Shown: positions 35,140-44,689, counted from the stretch's first letter. The stretch is DNA of 64,000 nucleotides from Paenibacillus sp. FSL W8-0426 (GCF_037969725.1 NZ_CP150203.1:2310001-2374000), one strand, 5' to 3'. Translations and numbers: made by a program. Notes: generated from the sequence alone by a model not told the origin.

Positions 35140-37242
35140 ATGGAAAAACATGTTGAAATGCAGCTTGGCGGCAGAAAGCTTGTGCTTGAAACAGGCCGTT
35201 TGGCGAAACAGGCCAATGCCGCTGTTAAAGTGACTTACGGCGATACCGTTGTACTGTGTACCGTAACGGCTTCCAGCGAGCCTAAAGATCTGGACTTCTT
35301 CCCGCTGACAGTTAACTATGAAGAAAGATTGTATGCCGTAGGTAAAATTCCGGGTGGATTCATCAAACGGGAAGGAAGACCGAGCGAAAAGGCGATTTTG
35401 GCCAGCCGTCTGACAGACCGTCCGATTCGCCCATTGTTCCCGGAAGGTTTCCGCAATGATGTACAAGTCTTGAATCTGGTGATGAGCGTGGATCAGGATT
35501 GCGAACCTCAGATCGCTGCCATGATCGGTACTTCCGCAGCGCTGAGCATTTCGGATGTTCCGTTCAGCGGTCCGATCGGCGGCGTAAAAGTGGGACGCAT
35601 CAACGGGGAGTTTGTGGTTAACCCGACGATTGCACAGCTTGAAGTCAGCGACATCGAGTTGGTTGTTGCAGGTACCCGCGATGCAATTATGATGGTTGAA
35701 GCCGAAGCCAATGAGGTTCCGGAAGACATTATGCTTGAAGCGATCATGTTCGGTCATGAAGAGATCAGAAAGATCGTGACTGTCATCGAAGAGCTGGTAG
35801 AGATTGCCGGCAAAGAGAAGATGGCCGTAAAACTGCACGCGGTTAACGAAAACGTAAACCAAGAAGTGCGTGAATTTGCGGCAGGCCGCTTGGTGGAAGC
35901 CGTCAAAATTGCCGAGAAGCACGCTCGTCAGGATGCGATTGATGCCATCAACGATGAGACCGTCGCTCATTTCGAGGAAAAATATTTGGAAACTCCGGAA
36001 TTGCTCAAAGATGTGAAAGAGGTCCTGCATGACATCGTCAAGGAGGAAGTGCGTCGTCTGATTACGCATGACAAAGTCCGTCCGGACGGCCGAGGATTGG
36101 CTGAAATTCGCCCGATCGAATGCGACACCTCGCTGCTGCCACGCACGCACGGCTCCGGTCTGTTTACGCGTGGACAAACACAAGCTCTCAGCGTATGTAC
36201 GCTTGGCGCATTGGGGGATGTTCAGATTCTGGACGGCATCAGTCTGGAAGAATCCAAACGATTCATGCATCATTACAATTTCCCTCCGTTCAGCGTCGGT
36301 GAAGCTCGTCCGCTGCGTGCTCCAGGCCGTCGCGAAATCGGACATGGTGCGCTCGGTGAACGTGCGTTGGCCAAAGTCATTCCTTCGGAAACGGAATTCC
36401 CGTATACGATCCGTCTCGTATCCGAGGTGCTGGAATCCAATGGCTCCACATCACAAGCAAGTATTTGTGCAAGTACACTCGCGATGATGGATGCAGGCGT
36501 GCCGATTAAAGCCCCGGTAGCCGGAATTGCGATGGGATTGATCAAAGATGGAGAACATGTATCCATCCTTAGTGACATTCAAGGCATGGAGGATCACCTG
36601 GGAGACATGGACTTCAAAGTGGCGGGAACGGCAGAAGGCGTAACCGCAATTCAGATGGATATCAAAATCGACGGAATCGACCGTAAAATTTTGTCCGAGG
36701 CGCTTGCACAGGCTAAAGAAGGCCGCATGCACATCCTCGGCAAAATGAATGAAGTCATTCAGGCTCCGCGCGAGAATCTGTCGCAGTATGCTCCGAAAAT
36801 TTTGACGATGCATATCAATCCTGACAAAATTCGTGACGTTATTGGTGCTGGCGGTAAAATCATCAATAAAATCATCGAAGAGACCGGCGTGAAAATTGAT
36901 ATCGAGCAAGATGGACGCGTCTTTATCGCATCTTCCAACCAGGAGATGAACGAAAAAGCCAGATCCATTATCGAAGGGATCGTACGCGAGGTTGTTGTCG
37001 GAGAGATTTATGTCGGCAAAGTGAAGCGCGTTGAGAAGTTTGGCGCATTCGTCGAAGTGCTTCCGAACAAGGAGGGTCTCGTACATATCTCGCAATTGTC
37101 GACCGAGCGCGTTGGCAAAGTGGAGGATGTCGTTGCCGTTGGCGATTCCATTACCGTCAAAGTCACGGAAATCGATCAACAAGGCCGGATCAACTTGTCT
37201 CGCAAAGCCGTGCTGACTGCGGAAGCTCCTGCTCAATCCTAA
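35140..37242 (+). CDS. pnp: Polyribonucleotide nucleotidyltransferase (PNPase)
   Basis: Phosphorolytic 3'-5' exoribonuclease. The 700-residue protein has two RNase PH core domains (first about 1-210; second about 310-540, with [36 protein letters not shown]), a helical linker, a KH domain ([29 protein letters not shown]) and a C-terminal S1 domain ([33 protein letters not shown]). GGAGGG precedes the ATG. RNase J and RNase Y genes in the same window make this a notable cluster of RNA-decay enzymes. Confidence 0.98.
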   Translation: MEKHVEMQLGGRKLVLETGRLAKQANAAVKVTYGDTVVLCTVTASSEPKDLDFFPLTVNYEERLYAVGKIPGGFIKREGRPSEKAILASRLTDRPIRPLFPEGFRNDVQVLNLVMSVDQDCEPQIAAMIGTSAALSISDVPFSGPIGGVKVGRINGEFVVNPTIAQLEVSDIELVVAGTRDAIMMVEAEANEVPEDIMLEAIMFGHEEIRKIVTVIEELVEIAGKEKMAVKLHAVNENVNQEVREFAAGRLVEAVKIAEKHARQDAIDAINDETVAHFEEKYLETPELLKDVKEVLHDIVKEEVRRLITHDKVRPDGRGLAEIRPIECDTSLLPRTHGSGLFTRGQTQALSVCTLGALGDVQILDGISLEESKRFMHHYNFPPFSVGEARPLRAPGRREIGHGALGERALAKVIPSETEFPYTIRLVSEVLESNGSTSQASICASTLAMMDAGVPIKAPVAGIAMGLIKDGEHVSILSDIQGMEDHLGDMDFKVAGTAEGVTAIQMDIKIDGIDRKILSEALAQAKEGRMHILGKMNEVIQAPRENLSQYAPKILTMHINPDKIRDVIGAGGKIINKIIEETGVKIDIEQDGRVFIASSNQEMNEKARSIIEGIVREVVVGEIYVGKVKRVEKFGAFVEVLPNKEGLVHISQLSTERVGKVEDVVAVGDSITVKVTEIDQQGRINLSRKAVLTAEAPAQS

Positions 37243-37276
37243 ACGTCAGCCAATCGAATACATGTAAAGAAGTTGA

Positions 37277-37309
37277 AGAGGCAGAAGCTGTATTTCTGGC
37301 TCTTTTTTT
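37277..37309 (+). terminator. Terminator after pnp
   Basis: AGAGGCAGAA and TTCTGGCTCT pair with one mismatch, followed by a run of seven T. Confidence 0.8.
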
Positions 37310-37386
37310 ATATGTCCAAAGCATTCGTTCTCCATGTTCGCACATAAGGAGACGTATTTTTCATCCGATTTTACTCTCGGGATCAT

Positions 37387-37415
37387 TCATATTCCGTCCC
37401 TTGTCCTCATATGAT
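37387..37415 (+). promoter_or_regulatory. Sigma-E-like promoter before the ylxY homologue
   Basis: TCATATT at 37387-37393, a 14-base spacer and CATATGAT at 37408-37415. This matches the mother-cell sigma-E pattern (-35 KMATATT, -10 CATAYAHT) at all but one -10 position. It sits about 30 bases upstream of the gene start, with the expected short leader. Confidence 0.6.
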
Positions 37416-37443
37416 GTGGACAAAGACGGCGGGAGGATGAGCT

Positions 37444-38439
37444 GTGAAAAAACAAACGAAAAAACTGGCTGCTGTCCTGGCAGGTTTGGCAGTGGTCGTG
37501 CTGGCCGGACAAGCGGATGGTGTTCGTACATACATTTCGGAGATACGGGAGGGCCCAGGCACTCAAAATGCGTTCGACATGTTTAAAGAAGCTACTGGAG
37601 AGGACGCGCTGCTGGAAGCCATTCGGAAAAAGGCGGAAGAGACAAAGGTTGCCCCCATCAATGCCAGGGTTGATCGGGTCTGGAAGGCCATTCCGGGTTA
37701 TAATGGTTTGGAAATCGATGTGGAGGCCACTTACCGCAAAGCCCTTGGAGGCTCACTGAATACGAAGCTTTCGTATGTGTACCGTGAGACCAAACCCGAA
37801 ATCGGGCTTGAAGACTTGGGAGCACACCCGATTTATCGTGGGAACCCCGAGAAGCCAATGGTTTCATTTATGATCAACGTAGCCTGGGGAAACGAATACA
37901 TCAAACCGATGCTGGACACGCTGGATGCCGAAAAGGTGAAGGCGACCTTTTTTCTGGACGGCAGTTGGCTAAGCAAAAACGCGGAGCTGGCCAAGGAAAT
38001 TCAGAAACGGGGACATGAAATGTCCAACCATGCGTATTCGCATCCAGACATGAGCCGATTGAGCGCGGAGCGGGCGAGACAGGAAATCGCGAAAACGGAA
38101 GAACTCCTGAAGCAAACGCTGGGTGTGGACAACCAATGGTTTGCCCCACCGTCCGGGGATTTCAACCAAAAGACAGTCGAGATCGCTTCCAGCATGGGGC
38201 TTAAAACCGTGTTGTGGACGCTGGATACGGTGGACTGGCGCAAACCAAGTCCGGATGCCGTTGTTCATAAAATTTCGCAAAAGGTGGAGGCAGGAACATT
38301 GATTTTGATGCACCCGACAGCGTCTGCTTCCGGAGCACTGAAGGGCATGATTGACTCCATCCGCGCCAAGGGACTTACGCTTGGAACGGTCAGTGAGACG
38401 TTGTCCTCAAACCGGGTGGCGAAGGCGTCGGTTGAGTGA
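37444..38439 (+). CDS. ylxY: Polysaccharide deacetylase-family sporulation protein (YlxY-like)
   Basis: A 331-residue NodB-fold protein with an N-terminal signal or anchor (LAAVLAGLAVVVLAGQADG). In the NodB domain (about 140-320) the usual metal-binding TFDDG motif is replaced by FMINVAWGNEY, with no aspartate, while the His motif NHAYSHPD is retained. Motif 3 (RxPxG-like) reads FAPPSGDFN and the C-terminal His motif reads LILMHPT. Loss of the catalytic aspartate suggests little or no deacetylase activity, as seems common for the YlxY group. It starts with GTG after GGGAGGATGAG. Synteny (pnp-ylxY-M16 peptidase) and the sigma-E-like promoter support a sporulation role. Confidence 0.88.
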   Translation: MKKQTKKLAAVLAGLAVVVLAGQADGVRTYISEIREGPGTQNAFDMFKEATGEDALLEAIRKKAEETKVAPINARVDRVWKAIPGYNGLEIDVEATYRKALGGSLNTKLSYVYRETKPEIGLEDLGAHPIYRGNPEKPMVSFMINVAWGNEYIKPMLDTLDAEKVKATFFLDGSWLSKNAELAKEIQKRGHEMSNHAYSHPDMSRLSAERARQEIAKTEELLKQTLGVDNQWFAPPSGDFNQKTVEIASSMGLKTVLWTLDTVDWRKPSPDAVVHKISQKVEAGTLILMHPTASASGALKGMIDSIRAKGLTLGTVSETLSSNRVAKASVE

Positions 38440-38542
38440 ACGATGATTTTTTGTTAATATCAAACAGTTGGAACCAAATGTCGATTTCGATAGATGCGTT
38501 TTTCGGGATCATGGCAATTATAGAGATGTAGGAGGGCCAACC

Positions 38543-39826
38543 GTGAAAAAAATTCAGCTGGGCAATGGCCTCAGAGTAGTGCTGGAACAAATTCCGACCT
38601 GTCGTTCCGTGTCATTCGGAATATGGGTCAAAACCGGCTCGCGCAACGAGCGGTCTGAAAGCAACGGGGTGTCCCACTTTATCGAGCATATGCTGTTTAA
38701 AGGCACCGATCGTTTTGATGCCAAAGCGATCGCGGAGCAATTCGACGCCATTGGCGGCAACGTGAATGCTTTTACTTCCAAAGAATACACTTGTTACTAC
38801 GCAAAAGTATTGGATGAGCATTTGCCGATCGCCGTAGATGTGCTGTCCGATATGTTCTTTCGGTCCAAATTCGACGATGAAGAGTTGTTGAAAGAAAAAA
38901 ACGTCATTCTGGAAGAAATCTCGATGTACGAAGATACGCCGGATGACATGGTCCATGACCTTATGGCCCAAGCTGCATATGGAGAACACCCGCTGGCTTA
39001 TCCGATTCTGGGAACGGAAGAGCGGCTTAAAGCGATGGATTCGAGCCATCTGCGGGCGTACATGAACGAACATTATACCATTGAAAATACGGTGATCAGC
39101 ATTGCGGGCAACATTGACGACAGCGTCATCGATTTGATGGAAAAACACTTTGGGGCGTTTGACCTTCATGGAAAAACGGATGAAGTCGAACTGCCCAAAT
39201 TCCAGAGCGGTCAACTCTTCCATAAGAAGAAAACCGAGCAGAACCATATCTGCATTTCGTTCCCGGGTTGCAAAATCGGAGATCCGCTGCAATTTGCCAT
39301 GGTTGTGTTGAACAATGCCATCGGCGGCGGCATGAGCTCGAGACTGTTTCAGGAAATCCGGGAAAAGCGCGGGCTTGCGTATTCCGTATATTCCTACCAC
39401 AGCTCCCATGCAGACAGCGGTCTGTTTACCATATATGCAGGAACCGCGCCAAAACAGACGAAGGAAGTGCTTGATCTTACCAAAGAAGTGCTGCGTGATC
39501 TTGCCGTCAACGGACTGTCCGACGATGAACTTCGCAAAGGCAAGGAGCAGCTGAAAGGCAGCCTGATCCTAAGTTTGGAGAGCACGGGCAGCCGCATGAA
39601 TCGGCTTGGCAAAAACGAGCTGATGCTTGGGCGTCACCATACGTTGGATGAAATGATCGCCAAAATAGAACAAGTAACGATGGACGATATCGATGCCGTG
39701 CTGGACCTGATGTTCGCCGAGCCTTTCGCGCTCGCCATGGTCGGTGCCTCCGATCGCTCCATCGCTGGATTAAGAAGGGATGATTTCGTTGCACTACGTT
39801 CAAATTCAAAAACTTCCGGGCAATGA
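38543..39826 (+). CDS. mlpA: M16-family zinc peptidase (MlpA/YmxG-like)
   Basis: Pitrilysin-type processing protease. The 427-residue protein has the inverted zinc motif HFIEH at residues 45-49 followed by the distal Glu in the [14 protein letters not shown] region, and a second M16 domain with the signature [30 protein letters not shown] 38543 follows GTAGGAGGG; an in-frame ORF opening at 38468 lacks a Shine-Dalgarno. The 3' end overlaps dut by 38 bp, which is unusually large. In Bacillus subtilis the homologue follows ylxY. Confidence 0.93.
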   Translation: MKKIQLGNGLRVVLEQIPTCRSVSFGIWVKTGSRNERSESNGVSHFIEHMLFKGTDRFDAKAIAEQFDAIGGNVNAFTSKEYTCYYAKVLDEHLPIAVDVLSDMFFRSKFDDEELLKEKNVILEEISMYEDTPDDMVHDLMAQAAYGEHPLAYPILGTEERLKAMDSSHLRAYMNEHYTIENTVISIAGNIDDSVIDLMEKHFGAFDLHGKTDEVELPKFQSGQLFHKKKTEQNHICISFPGCKIGDPLQFAMVVLNNAIGGGMSSRLFQEIREKRGLAYSVYSYHSSHADSGLFTIYAGTAPKQTKEVLDLTKEVLRDLAVNGLSDDELRKGKEQLKGSLILSLESTGSRMNRLGKNELMLGRHHTLDEMIAKIEQVTMDDIDAVLDLMFAEPFALAMVGASDRSIAGLRRDDFVALRSNSKTSGQ

Positions 39827-40232
39827 GGATATCAAGCTGCCGCAAAAAATGTCGGAGCTGGCCTCCGGCTTTGACGTTGTCGCTGCTTTGCAGGAGGAGC
39901 TCGTCCTGCAGCCGGGCGAACGCGCACTGATCCCGACAGGACTTGCCATGGCCATGCCGGCCGGGCTTGAAGCCCAGGTGCGTCCGCGCAGCGGCCTTGC
40001 TTTCAAACATGGCATCACATGCCTGAATACGCCGGGTACCATCGATGCGGACTATCGCGGGGAAGTCAAAGTGCTGTTGATCAATCTTGGACAGGAGCCT
40101 TTCACGATCGTACGCGGGGAGCGCATCGCTCAGATCGTATTCCAGACCGTGCCTGACGTACAGTTGACCGAGGTTAGCGAATTGTCTGAAACCGTTCGGG
40201 GTGCTGGCGGGTTTGGACATACCGGAAAATAA
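39789..40232 (+). CDS. dut: Deoxyuridine 5'-triphosphate nucleotidohydrolase
   Basis: Hydrolyses dUTP to dUMP, keeping uracil out of DNA. The protein of about 147 residues has the trimeric dUTPase motifs: [46 protein letters not shown], and the C-terminal P-loop-like arm [12 protein letters not shown] prefer TTG 39789, with GAAGGG 9 bases upstream, giving [11 protein letters not shown]. The in-frame ATG 39780 abuts that Shine-Dalgarno. The start lies inside the end of the M16 peptidase gene in another frame. Confidence 0.93.
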   Translation: MHYVQIQKLPGNEDIKLPQKMSELASGFDVVAALQEELVLQPGERALIPTGLAMAMPAGLEAQVRPRSGLAFKHGITCLNTPGTIDADYRGEVKVLLINLGQEPFTIVRGERIAQIVFQTVPDVQLTEVSELSETVRGAGGFGHTGK

Positions 40233-40247
40233 ACCTAAATTAGACAT

Positions 40248-40276
40248 GCCGTCCTTCTCCGGGGACGGCTTTTTTT
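40248..40276 (+). terminator. Terminator after dut
   Basis: GCCGTCC and GGACGGC form a perfect 7-bp stem followed by TTTTTTT. Confidence 0.9.
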
Positions 40277-40362
40277 GTTCTTTCGGACGCAGCGCACGCA
40301 TCACGGGCGTGCACTTTCCATTTCAGGTGGCTCTGGGAAGTGCAGAGCCTTTTTATGCATTG

Positions 40363-40416
40363 CTTTCACCACGTTGTGGGCGATTGCATACGATAAGGCA
40401 TATAGCGTGGTGAAAG
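40363..40416. repeat. 11-bp perfect inverted repeat around the dpaA promoter
   Basis: CTTTCACCACG at 40363-40373 and CGTGGTGAAAG at 40406-40416, separated by 32 bp. The left arm contains the -35 and the right arm lies at about +5 to +15, partly over the Shine-Dalgarno. Only the right arm would be transcribed, so this is a DNA-level dyad. Confidence 0.75.
40368..40395 (+). promoter_or_regulatory. Sigma-K-like promoter of dpaA-dpaB
   Basis: AC at 40368-40369, 17 bases, then CATACGATA at 40387-40395, matching the mother-cell sigma-K pattern (AC, N16-17, CATANNNTA). spoVF (dpaAB) is sigma-K-controlled in Bacillus subtilis. The site is flanked by an 11-bp perfect inverted repeat. Confidence 0.65.
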
Positions 40417-40429
40417 GAGTGACGTTCCG

Positions 40430-41329
40430 ATGCTGACCGGAGTCCGGATTGTCGTTCTGGGCGGAGATGCGCGGCAGCTTGAAGTCATTCATAAATGTGC
40501 GGAGCTGGATGCCACAATCAGTGTGGTCGGCTTCGACAAGCTGGAGCGCCCGATCGAAGGGATTGAGCATCAGCCATTGGAGGACAGCGTATTCGCTTCG
40601 GCCGATGTGTTGGTTTTGCCTGTCGTGGGTTGTGATGATCAAGGGAAGGTAAGTGCAACGTTCAGCGATCTGCCGCTTGTTTTGAAAAGGGAGCATGTGT
40701 CTGCATTGCCCGAGCATTGCATTGTGTTTACAGGCATGGCTAAGCCGTATTTGCGCGAGCTGTGCCGGGAGAACGGGTTAAGATTGATGGAAGTGCTGGA
40801 CCGTGACGAGATTGCCCTATATAACTCCATTCCCACGGCTGAAGGCGCAGTTGCGATGGCAATCCGGGAGACAGACTTTACGATTCACGGCTCGAAGAGC
40901 ATCGTGCTGGGCCTTGGTCGAACGGGATTCACAATGGCGAAAACGCTGCAGGGCCTCGGAGCTGATATCCGGGTTGGCGTGAGGCGTGAGGAGGATGTGG
41001 CGCGTGCAGCCGTCATGGGCTGGAAGCCTTTTTTGACAACGGATTTGGCCGCTCAAACGGGGGAAGTCGACTTGCTTTTTAATACGATACCGACTATGAT
41101 TATCACAGCACAAATCCTGTCTAGAATGCCGCAAAAAGCAGTGATTATCGATCTTGCATCCGCCCCTGGCGGCTGTGATTTCCGATTTGCTGAAAAACGC
41201 GGCATCAAGGCGCTGCTGGCGCCAGGTCTCCCCGGCATTGTTGCTCCCAAAACGGCTGGCGGCATTATTGCCGACGCGTTGATCCGTTTGCTTTTGGAAG
41301 AACAAAACGCACGGGAGGTTGAACGATGA
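40430..41329 (+). CDS. dpaA: Dipicolinate synthase subunit A
   Basis: Together with DpaB converts a dihydrodipicolinate precursor into dipicolinic acid in the mother cell during sporulation. The 299-residue protein has an N-terminal DpaA_N domain and a Rossmann fold with GLGRTGFTMAKTLQGLGADIRVGVR, and it ends with a segment resembling the NAD-binding half of dehydrogenases (LLAPGLPGIVAPKTAGGIIADAL). AAAGGAGTGA precedes the ATG. It overlaps dpaB as ATGA. The dapG-dapA pair downstream supplies the substrate. Confidence 0.96.
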   Translation: MLTGVRIVVLGGDARQLEVIHKCAELDATISVVGFDKLERPIEGIEHQPLEDSVFASADVLVLPVVGCDDQGKVSATFSDLPLVLKREHVSALPEHCIVFTGMAKPYLRELCRENGLRLMEVLDRDEIALYNSIPTAEGAVAMAIRETDFTIHGSKSIVLGLGRTGFTMAKTLQGLGADIRVGVRREEDVARAAVMGWKPFLTTDLAAQTGEVDLLFNTIPTMIITAQILSRMPQKAVIIDLASAPGGCDFRFAEKRGIKALLAPGLPGIVAPKTAGGIIADALIRLLLEEQNAREVER

Positions 41330-41922
41330 ACTGGCAGGGAAAAACGGTGGGTTATGCAATTACGGGTTCTCATTGTACATTTGAAGAGGTCATGCCGGTG
41401 ATCAGCCGGTTTGTAGCGGAAGGGGCGAATGTGGTCCCGATCATATCGAATTCGGTATTGACGACGGACACGCGCTTTGGCACGGCTCAAAATTGGCACA
41501 AACAGTTGAAGGACATTACCGGAAATGATATCATTTCCTCGATTGTCGAGGCGGAGCCATTAGGACCGTCCAAACTGCTTGATGTACTTGTCATCGCCCC
41601 ATGTACGGGCAACACAACCAGCAAGCTGGCCAATGCGATGACCGACAGTCCCGTACTGATGGCAGCCAAGGCGCAGATGCGTAATCAGCGTCCGGTCGTG
41701 CTGGCGATTTCGACGAACGATGGTCTTGGACTGAACGCCGCGAACATTGCCAAACTGCTCGTGGCCAAACATATGTACTTCGTGCCGTTCGGGCAGGATG
41801 ATCCGGTGAGAAAACCGAATTCGCTCGTGGCCAAAATGGAATTGATACCGGAAGCCTGCTGGAGTGCACTTGAGGGCAGGCAGCTGCAGCCTATGATCGT
41901 GGAACGCTCCGCAAAGGCGTAG
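41326..41922 (+). CDS. dpaB: Dipicolinate synthase subunit B (flavoprotein)
   Basis: Flavoprotein-family partner of DpaA. The 198-residue protein begins WQGKTVGYAITGSHCTFEEVMPVI and has the HFCD-type motifs ISNSVLTTDTRFGTA, VIAPCTGNTTSKLANAMTDSPVLMAAKA and VLAISTNDGLGLNAANI. Its ATG overlaps the dpaA stop. In Bacillus subtilis asd follows directly; here it does not. Confidence 0.96.
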   Translation: MNWQGKTVGYAITGSHCTFEEVMPVISRFVAEGANVVPIISNSVLTTDTRFGTAQNWHKQLKDITGNDIISSIVEAEPLGPSKLLDVLVIAPCTGNTTSKLANAMTDSPVLMAAKAQMRNQRPVVLAISTNDGLGLNAANIAKLLVAKHMYFVPFGQDDPVRKPNSLVAKMELIPEACWSALEGRQLQPMIVERSAKA

Positions 41923-42355
41923 GGTGAAAAGCGTGCTTAAAGAACGCAAATTCATGCATCAACGCATTTGAAGGAATGTCTTCGCGATATGGGAACGGCT
42001 AAAGGATTAATGGTCATACGCTTGAAGCAACGATAAATGGTCTGAGAAACAATAGAATCATGGGGGACGTTCCTCCCGATGTTGGCATCTGCTTGATGTT
42101 TGAGGATGACATGCGGGCATAGGATGCCTGAAGCGAAAGCCGGATGAGTCAACGATCATGCGTTCACGCAGCGTGTACGTTGCAATCCGGGCAACAAACT
42201 GCTGCTTCATTTGGATGATCTTCGATGGTCCGAAGAGGGCAGCCGTAGGTAATGTCGTACAAAGACTAGATTTTCACATCGGAGCGCCCCTTATAGATCC
42301 ATTTGTTCATCCGGCACGTGTCAGTCTTCTTGCGTACACAAATGGAGGAATAAAG
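41923..42355. other. 433-bp gap between dpaB and dapG, without asd
   Basis: No supported gene. The only longer frames are a 66-codon minus-strand ORF (41952-42152) and an upstream extension of the dapG frame (from 42158), neither with a Shine-Dalgarno. A short imperfect palindrome GGGGGACGTTCCTCCC lies near 42063. I see no lysine riboswitch or clear terminator. Bacillus subtilis has asd at this position. Confidence 0.6.
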
Positions 42356-43573
42356 ATGCGCATCATGGTACAAAAATTCGGCGGCACGTCGCTTTCGACC
42401 GTTCAGGCAAGAGAGCACGTGCTCCGTCATGTTAAACGTGAGCTTGAGGCAGGTTACGGCCTTGTTGTGGTCGTCTCTGCGATGGGGCGCCGTGGGGAGC
42501 CCTATGCGACGGACACATTGCTCGACTGGGCAGCCCAGAATGGAAACGGACTATCCCCGCGCGAGAAGGATTTACTGCTGTGCTGCGGTGAAATTATATC
42601 GGCAACCACGCTGAGCAGCTTGCTCGAGAATGAAGGAATTGCAAATACGGTGCTGACGGGTGCGCAGGCTGGTTTCGTGACGGACGACAATTTCGGGAAT
42701 GCCCGGATTTTGGATGTCCGTCCTGTTCGTGTACTGGAACTGCTCGAAAAAGGGCAGGTCGTCATCGTTACCGGATTTCAGGGCCAGACCGAGCAAGGGG
42801 ACTTTACCACGCTTGGACGCGGAGGAAGCGATACCTCTGCAACGGCATTGGGGGCAGCCCTTCATGCCGAGATCGTGGATATTTACACCGATGTTAATGG
42901 CATTTTGACCGCAGACCCCCGCATCGTGGAAGATGCACGCCCGCTTACGATCGTAAGTTATGCCGAAATTTGCAACATGGCGCATCACGGAGCCAAAGTC
43001 ATCCATCCGCGGGCGGTCGAAATTGCAATGCAAGCCCAGATCCCCGTAAGGGTCCGTTCTACCTTTGCGGATACTGAAGGCACGCTTGTGACGCATCCGG
43101 AAGGGTTTCAGGACGTGCAAACAGGCGTAGTGGACCGGTACGTTACCGGGATTGCCTACGTAAGCAACGTAACGCAAATTACCGTGGACGTGCCTAGCGA
43201 CGCCAATCGCCTTCAGCTGAAAGTGTTCAAAACGATGGCAGACAACGCCATCAGCGTTGATTTCATCAATGTTACCCCAACAGGCGTGGTCTATACGGTA
43301 TTTGACAGCGACTCCGAGAAAGCGATTCGCGTGCTCCAAGAGATCGGACTGAAACCCCAAAGCTTGTCAGGGTGTGCCAAAGTGTCCGTCATCGGCGGCG
43401 GCATTAACGGCGTGCCTGGCATTATGGCAAGAATCGTGGAATCCCTGACGCTGGCGGATATTCAAATTCTGCAATCGGCGGATTCGAACACCACCATTTG
43501 GGTGCTTGTCAAAAAAGAAGACATGGTCCAGGCTCTGCGGGCGCTGCATGCTTCGTTCGAGCTCCATTTGTAA
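42356..43573 (+). CDS. dapG: Aspartate kinase (diaminopimelate-sensitive DapG type)
   Basis: First step of the aspartate pathway toward lysine, diaminopimelate and dipicolinate. The 405-residue protein has the kinase signature QKFGGTSLST, the GRGGSDTSATALGAALHAE segment and two C-terminal ACT domains (about 265-400). Identity as DapG rather than LysC rests on synteny with dpaAB and dapA. ATG 42356 follows GGAGG at 42344-42348; the upstream in-frame reading from 42158 is rejected for lack of a Shine-Dalgarno. Confidence 0.93.
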   Translation: MRIMVQKFGGTSLSTVQAREHVLRHVKRELEAGYGLVVVVSAMGRRGEPYATDTLLDWAAQNGNGLSPREKDLLLCCGEIISATTLSSLLENEGIANTVLTGAQAGFVTDDNFGNARILDVRPVRVLELLEKGQVVIVTGFQGQTEQGDFTTLGRGGSDTSATALGAALHAEIVDIYTDVNGILTADPRIVEDARPLTIVSYAEICNMAHHGAKVIHPRAVEIAMQAQIPVRVRSTFADTEGTLVTHPEGFQDVQTGVVDRYVTGIAYVSNVTQITVDVPSDANRLQLKVFKTMADNAISVDFINVTPTGVVYTVFDSDSEKAIRVLQEIGLKPQSLSGCAKVSVIGGGINGVPGIMARIVESLTLADIQILQSADSNTTIWVLVKKEDMVQALRALHASFELHL

Positions 43574-43622
43574 TATCAGACTTGAAGCAGGCGGAGCCAG
43601 ATTGTTCTGAGGAGGAATCGAA

Positions 43623-44498
43623 TTGGACTTTGGAAGATTGATTACAGCAATGGTAACTCCGTTCAACGAGCAAGGAGAAATTCATTGGGAGGAAACGGCG
43701 CGGCTGATCGACTATCTGATCAAGGAGCAAAAGTCCGATGCGCTGGTCATATCCGGGACGACGGGAGAATCTCCCACACTAAGTGATGAAGAGAAGGTAC
43801 AATTGTTCGAATTTGCGGTGAAGCATGCGGCAGGACGATGCAAAATCATCGCAGGTACGGGCAGCAACAATACTTCGCACTCCATCCATCTGACCAAGGA
43901 AGCGGAACGTGTCGGGGTTGACGGTGTGCTTCTCGTGGTTCCGTATTACAACAAACCGAGTCAGGAAGGCATGTACAGACACTTCGAAGCCATTGCCAAA
44001 TCGACTGCTTTGCCCGTTATGTTGTATAACGTGCCTAGTCGTACGGTGGCGGGGTTGTCGGCGGCAACGACACTGCGTCTTGCCCAAATTTCCAACATCG
44101 TGGCAACCAAGGAATGTGCTTCACTGGAACATGTCACGTTGATAGCTGCCGGCGCGCCTGAACATTTCAGGGTGTACACCGGAGACGACGCGTCCGGGCT
44201 GCCGGCCATGTCCGTTGGCGCACACGGGATCGTCAGCGTAGCAAGCCACGTGGTCGGTTTCAAAATGAAACGTATGATCGAAGCGTTTGTCCAAGGATTG
44301 CCGCAAGAAGCGGCGCAGCTGCATCAGGAAATGTTCCCCATTTTCAAGGGGCTGTTCGAATGTCCTCAGCCGCTGCCGAATCCGGTGGCCGTCAAATATG
44401 CGCTGACTCTGCAAGGGTTGAACGTAGGGTCGGTACGGTTGCCGCTAGTGCCTCCAACGGAGCAGGAGGAGCAATTTATTCGCGGCCTATTCGGGTGA
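43623..44498 (+). CDS. dapA: 4-hydroxy-tetrahydrodipicolinate synthase
   Basis: Condenses pyruvate with aspartate semialdehyde; its product feeds diaminopimelate for peptidoglycan and dipicolinate for spores. The 291-residue TIM-barrel protein has GTTGESPTLSDEE, LVVPYYNKPSQEGMYRHF, YNVPSRTV (proton-relay Tyr) and the Schiff-base lysine in ATKECASLEHV. The start is TTG at 43623, 7 bases after GAGGAGG. It follows dapG by 49 bases. Confidence 0.97.
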   Translation: MDFGRLITAMVTPFNEQGEIHWEETARLIDYLIKEQKSDALVISGTTGESPTLSDEEKVQLFEFAVKHAAGRCKIIAGTGSNNTSHSIHLTKEAERVGVDGVLLVVPYYNKPSQEGMYRHFEAIAKSTALPVMLYNVPSRTVAGLSAATTLRLAQISNIVATKECASLEHVTLIAAGAPEHFRVYTGDDASGLPAMSVGAHGIVSVASHVVGFKMKRMIEAFVQGLPQEAAQLHQEMFPIFKGLFECPQPLPNPVAVKYALTLQGLNVGSVRLPLVPPTEQEEQFIRGLFG

Positions 44499-44561
44499 AA
44501 CGTGGTTTGAGTTAGTCCAAGACAAGTGCAGGCATCATTCATTATAAATGGATAAAGAAGG

Positions 44562-44594
44562 AACCGTCTTTCTTCGGGAAGCACGGTTTTTTTT
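44562..44594 (+). terminator. Terminator after dapA
   Basis: AACCGT pairs with ACGGTT, with an inner CTTTC/GGAAG stem capped by TTCG, followed by a run of eight T. Confidence 0.88.
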
Positions 44595-44659
44595 ATGGGA
44601 CAAGGCACAGCAAGAGTGGCTTGCCGGTCAGCAAAAGAACAGGTTGCTCACAGAGTGAC

Positions 44660-44689
44660 TTGTTTTTTTAGTTTTTGATCATGTATAAT
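44660..44689 (+). promoter_or_regulatory. Sigma-A promoter for the RNase J gene
   Basis: TTGTTT at 44660-44665, an 18-base spacer and a perfect TATAAT at 44684-44689. It predicts an unusually long leader of about 280 nt before the coding region. Confidence 0.7.

Noticed and set aside
34939..36345. 468-codon minus-strand ORF opposite pnp
   Set aside because: Shadow of PNPase coding sequence.
41952..42152. 66-codon minus-strand ORF in the dpaB-dapG gap
   Set aside because: No Shine-Dalgarno, no recognised motif, and no neighbouring gene on that strand.
42158..42355. N-terminal extension of DapG
   Set aside because: The open frame extends upstream but has no ribosome binding site, and homology to aspartate kinases begins at ATG 42356.
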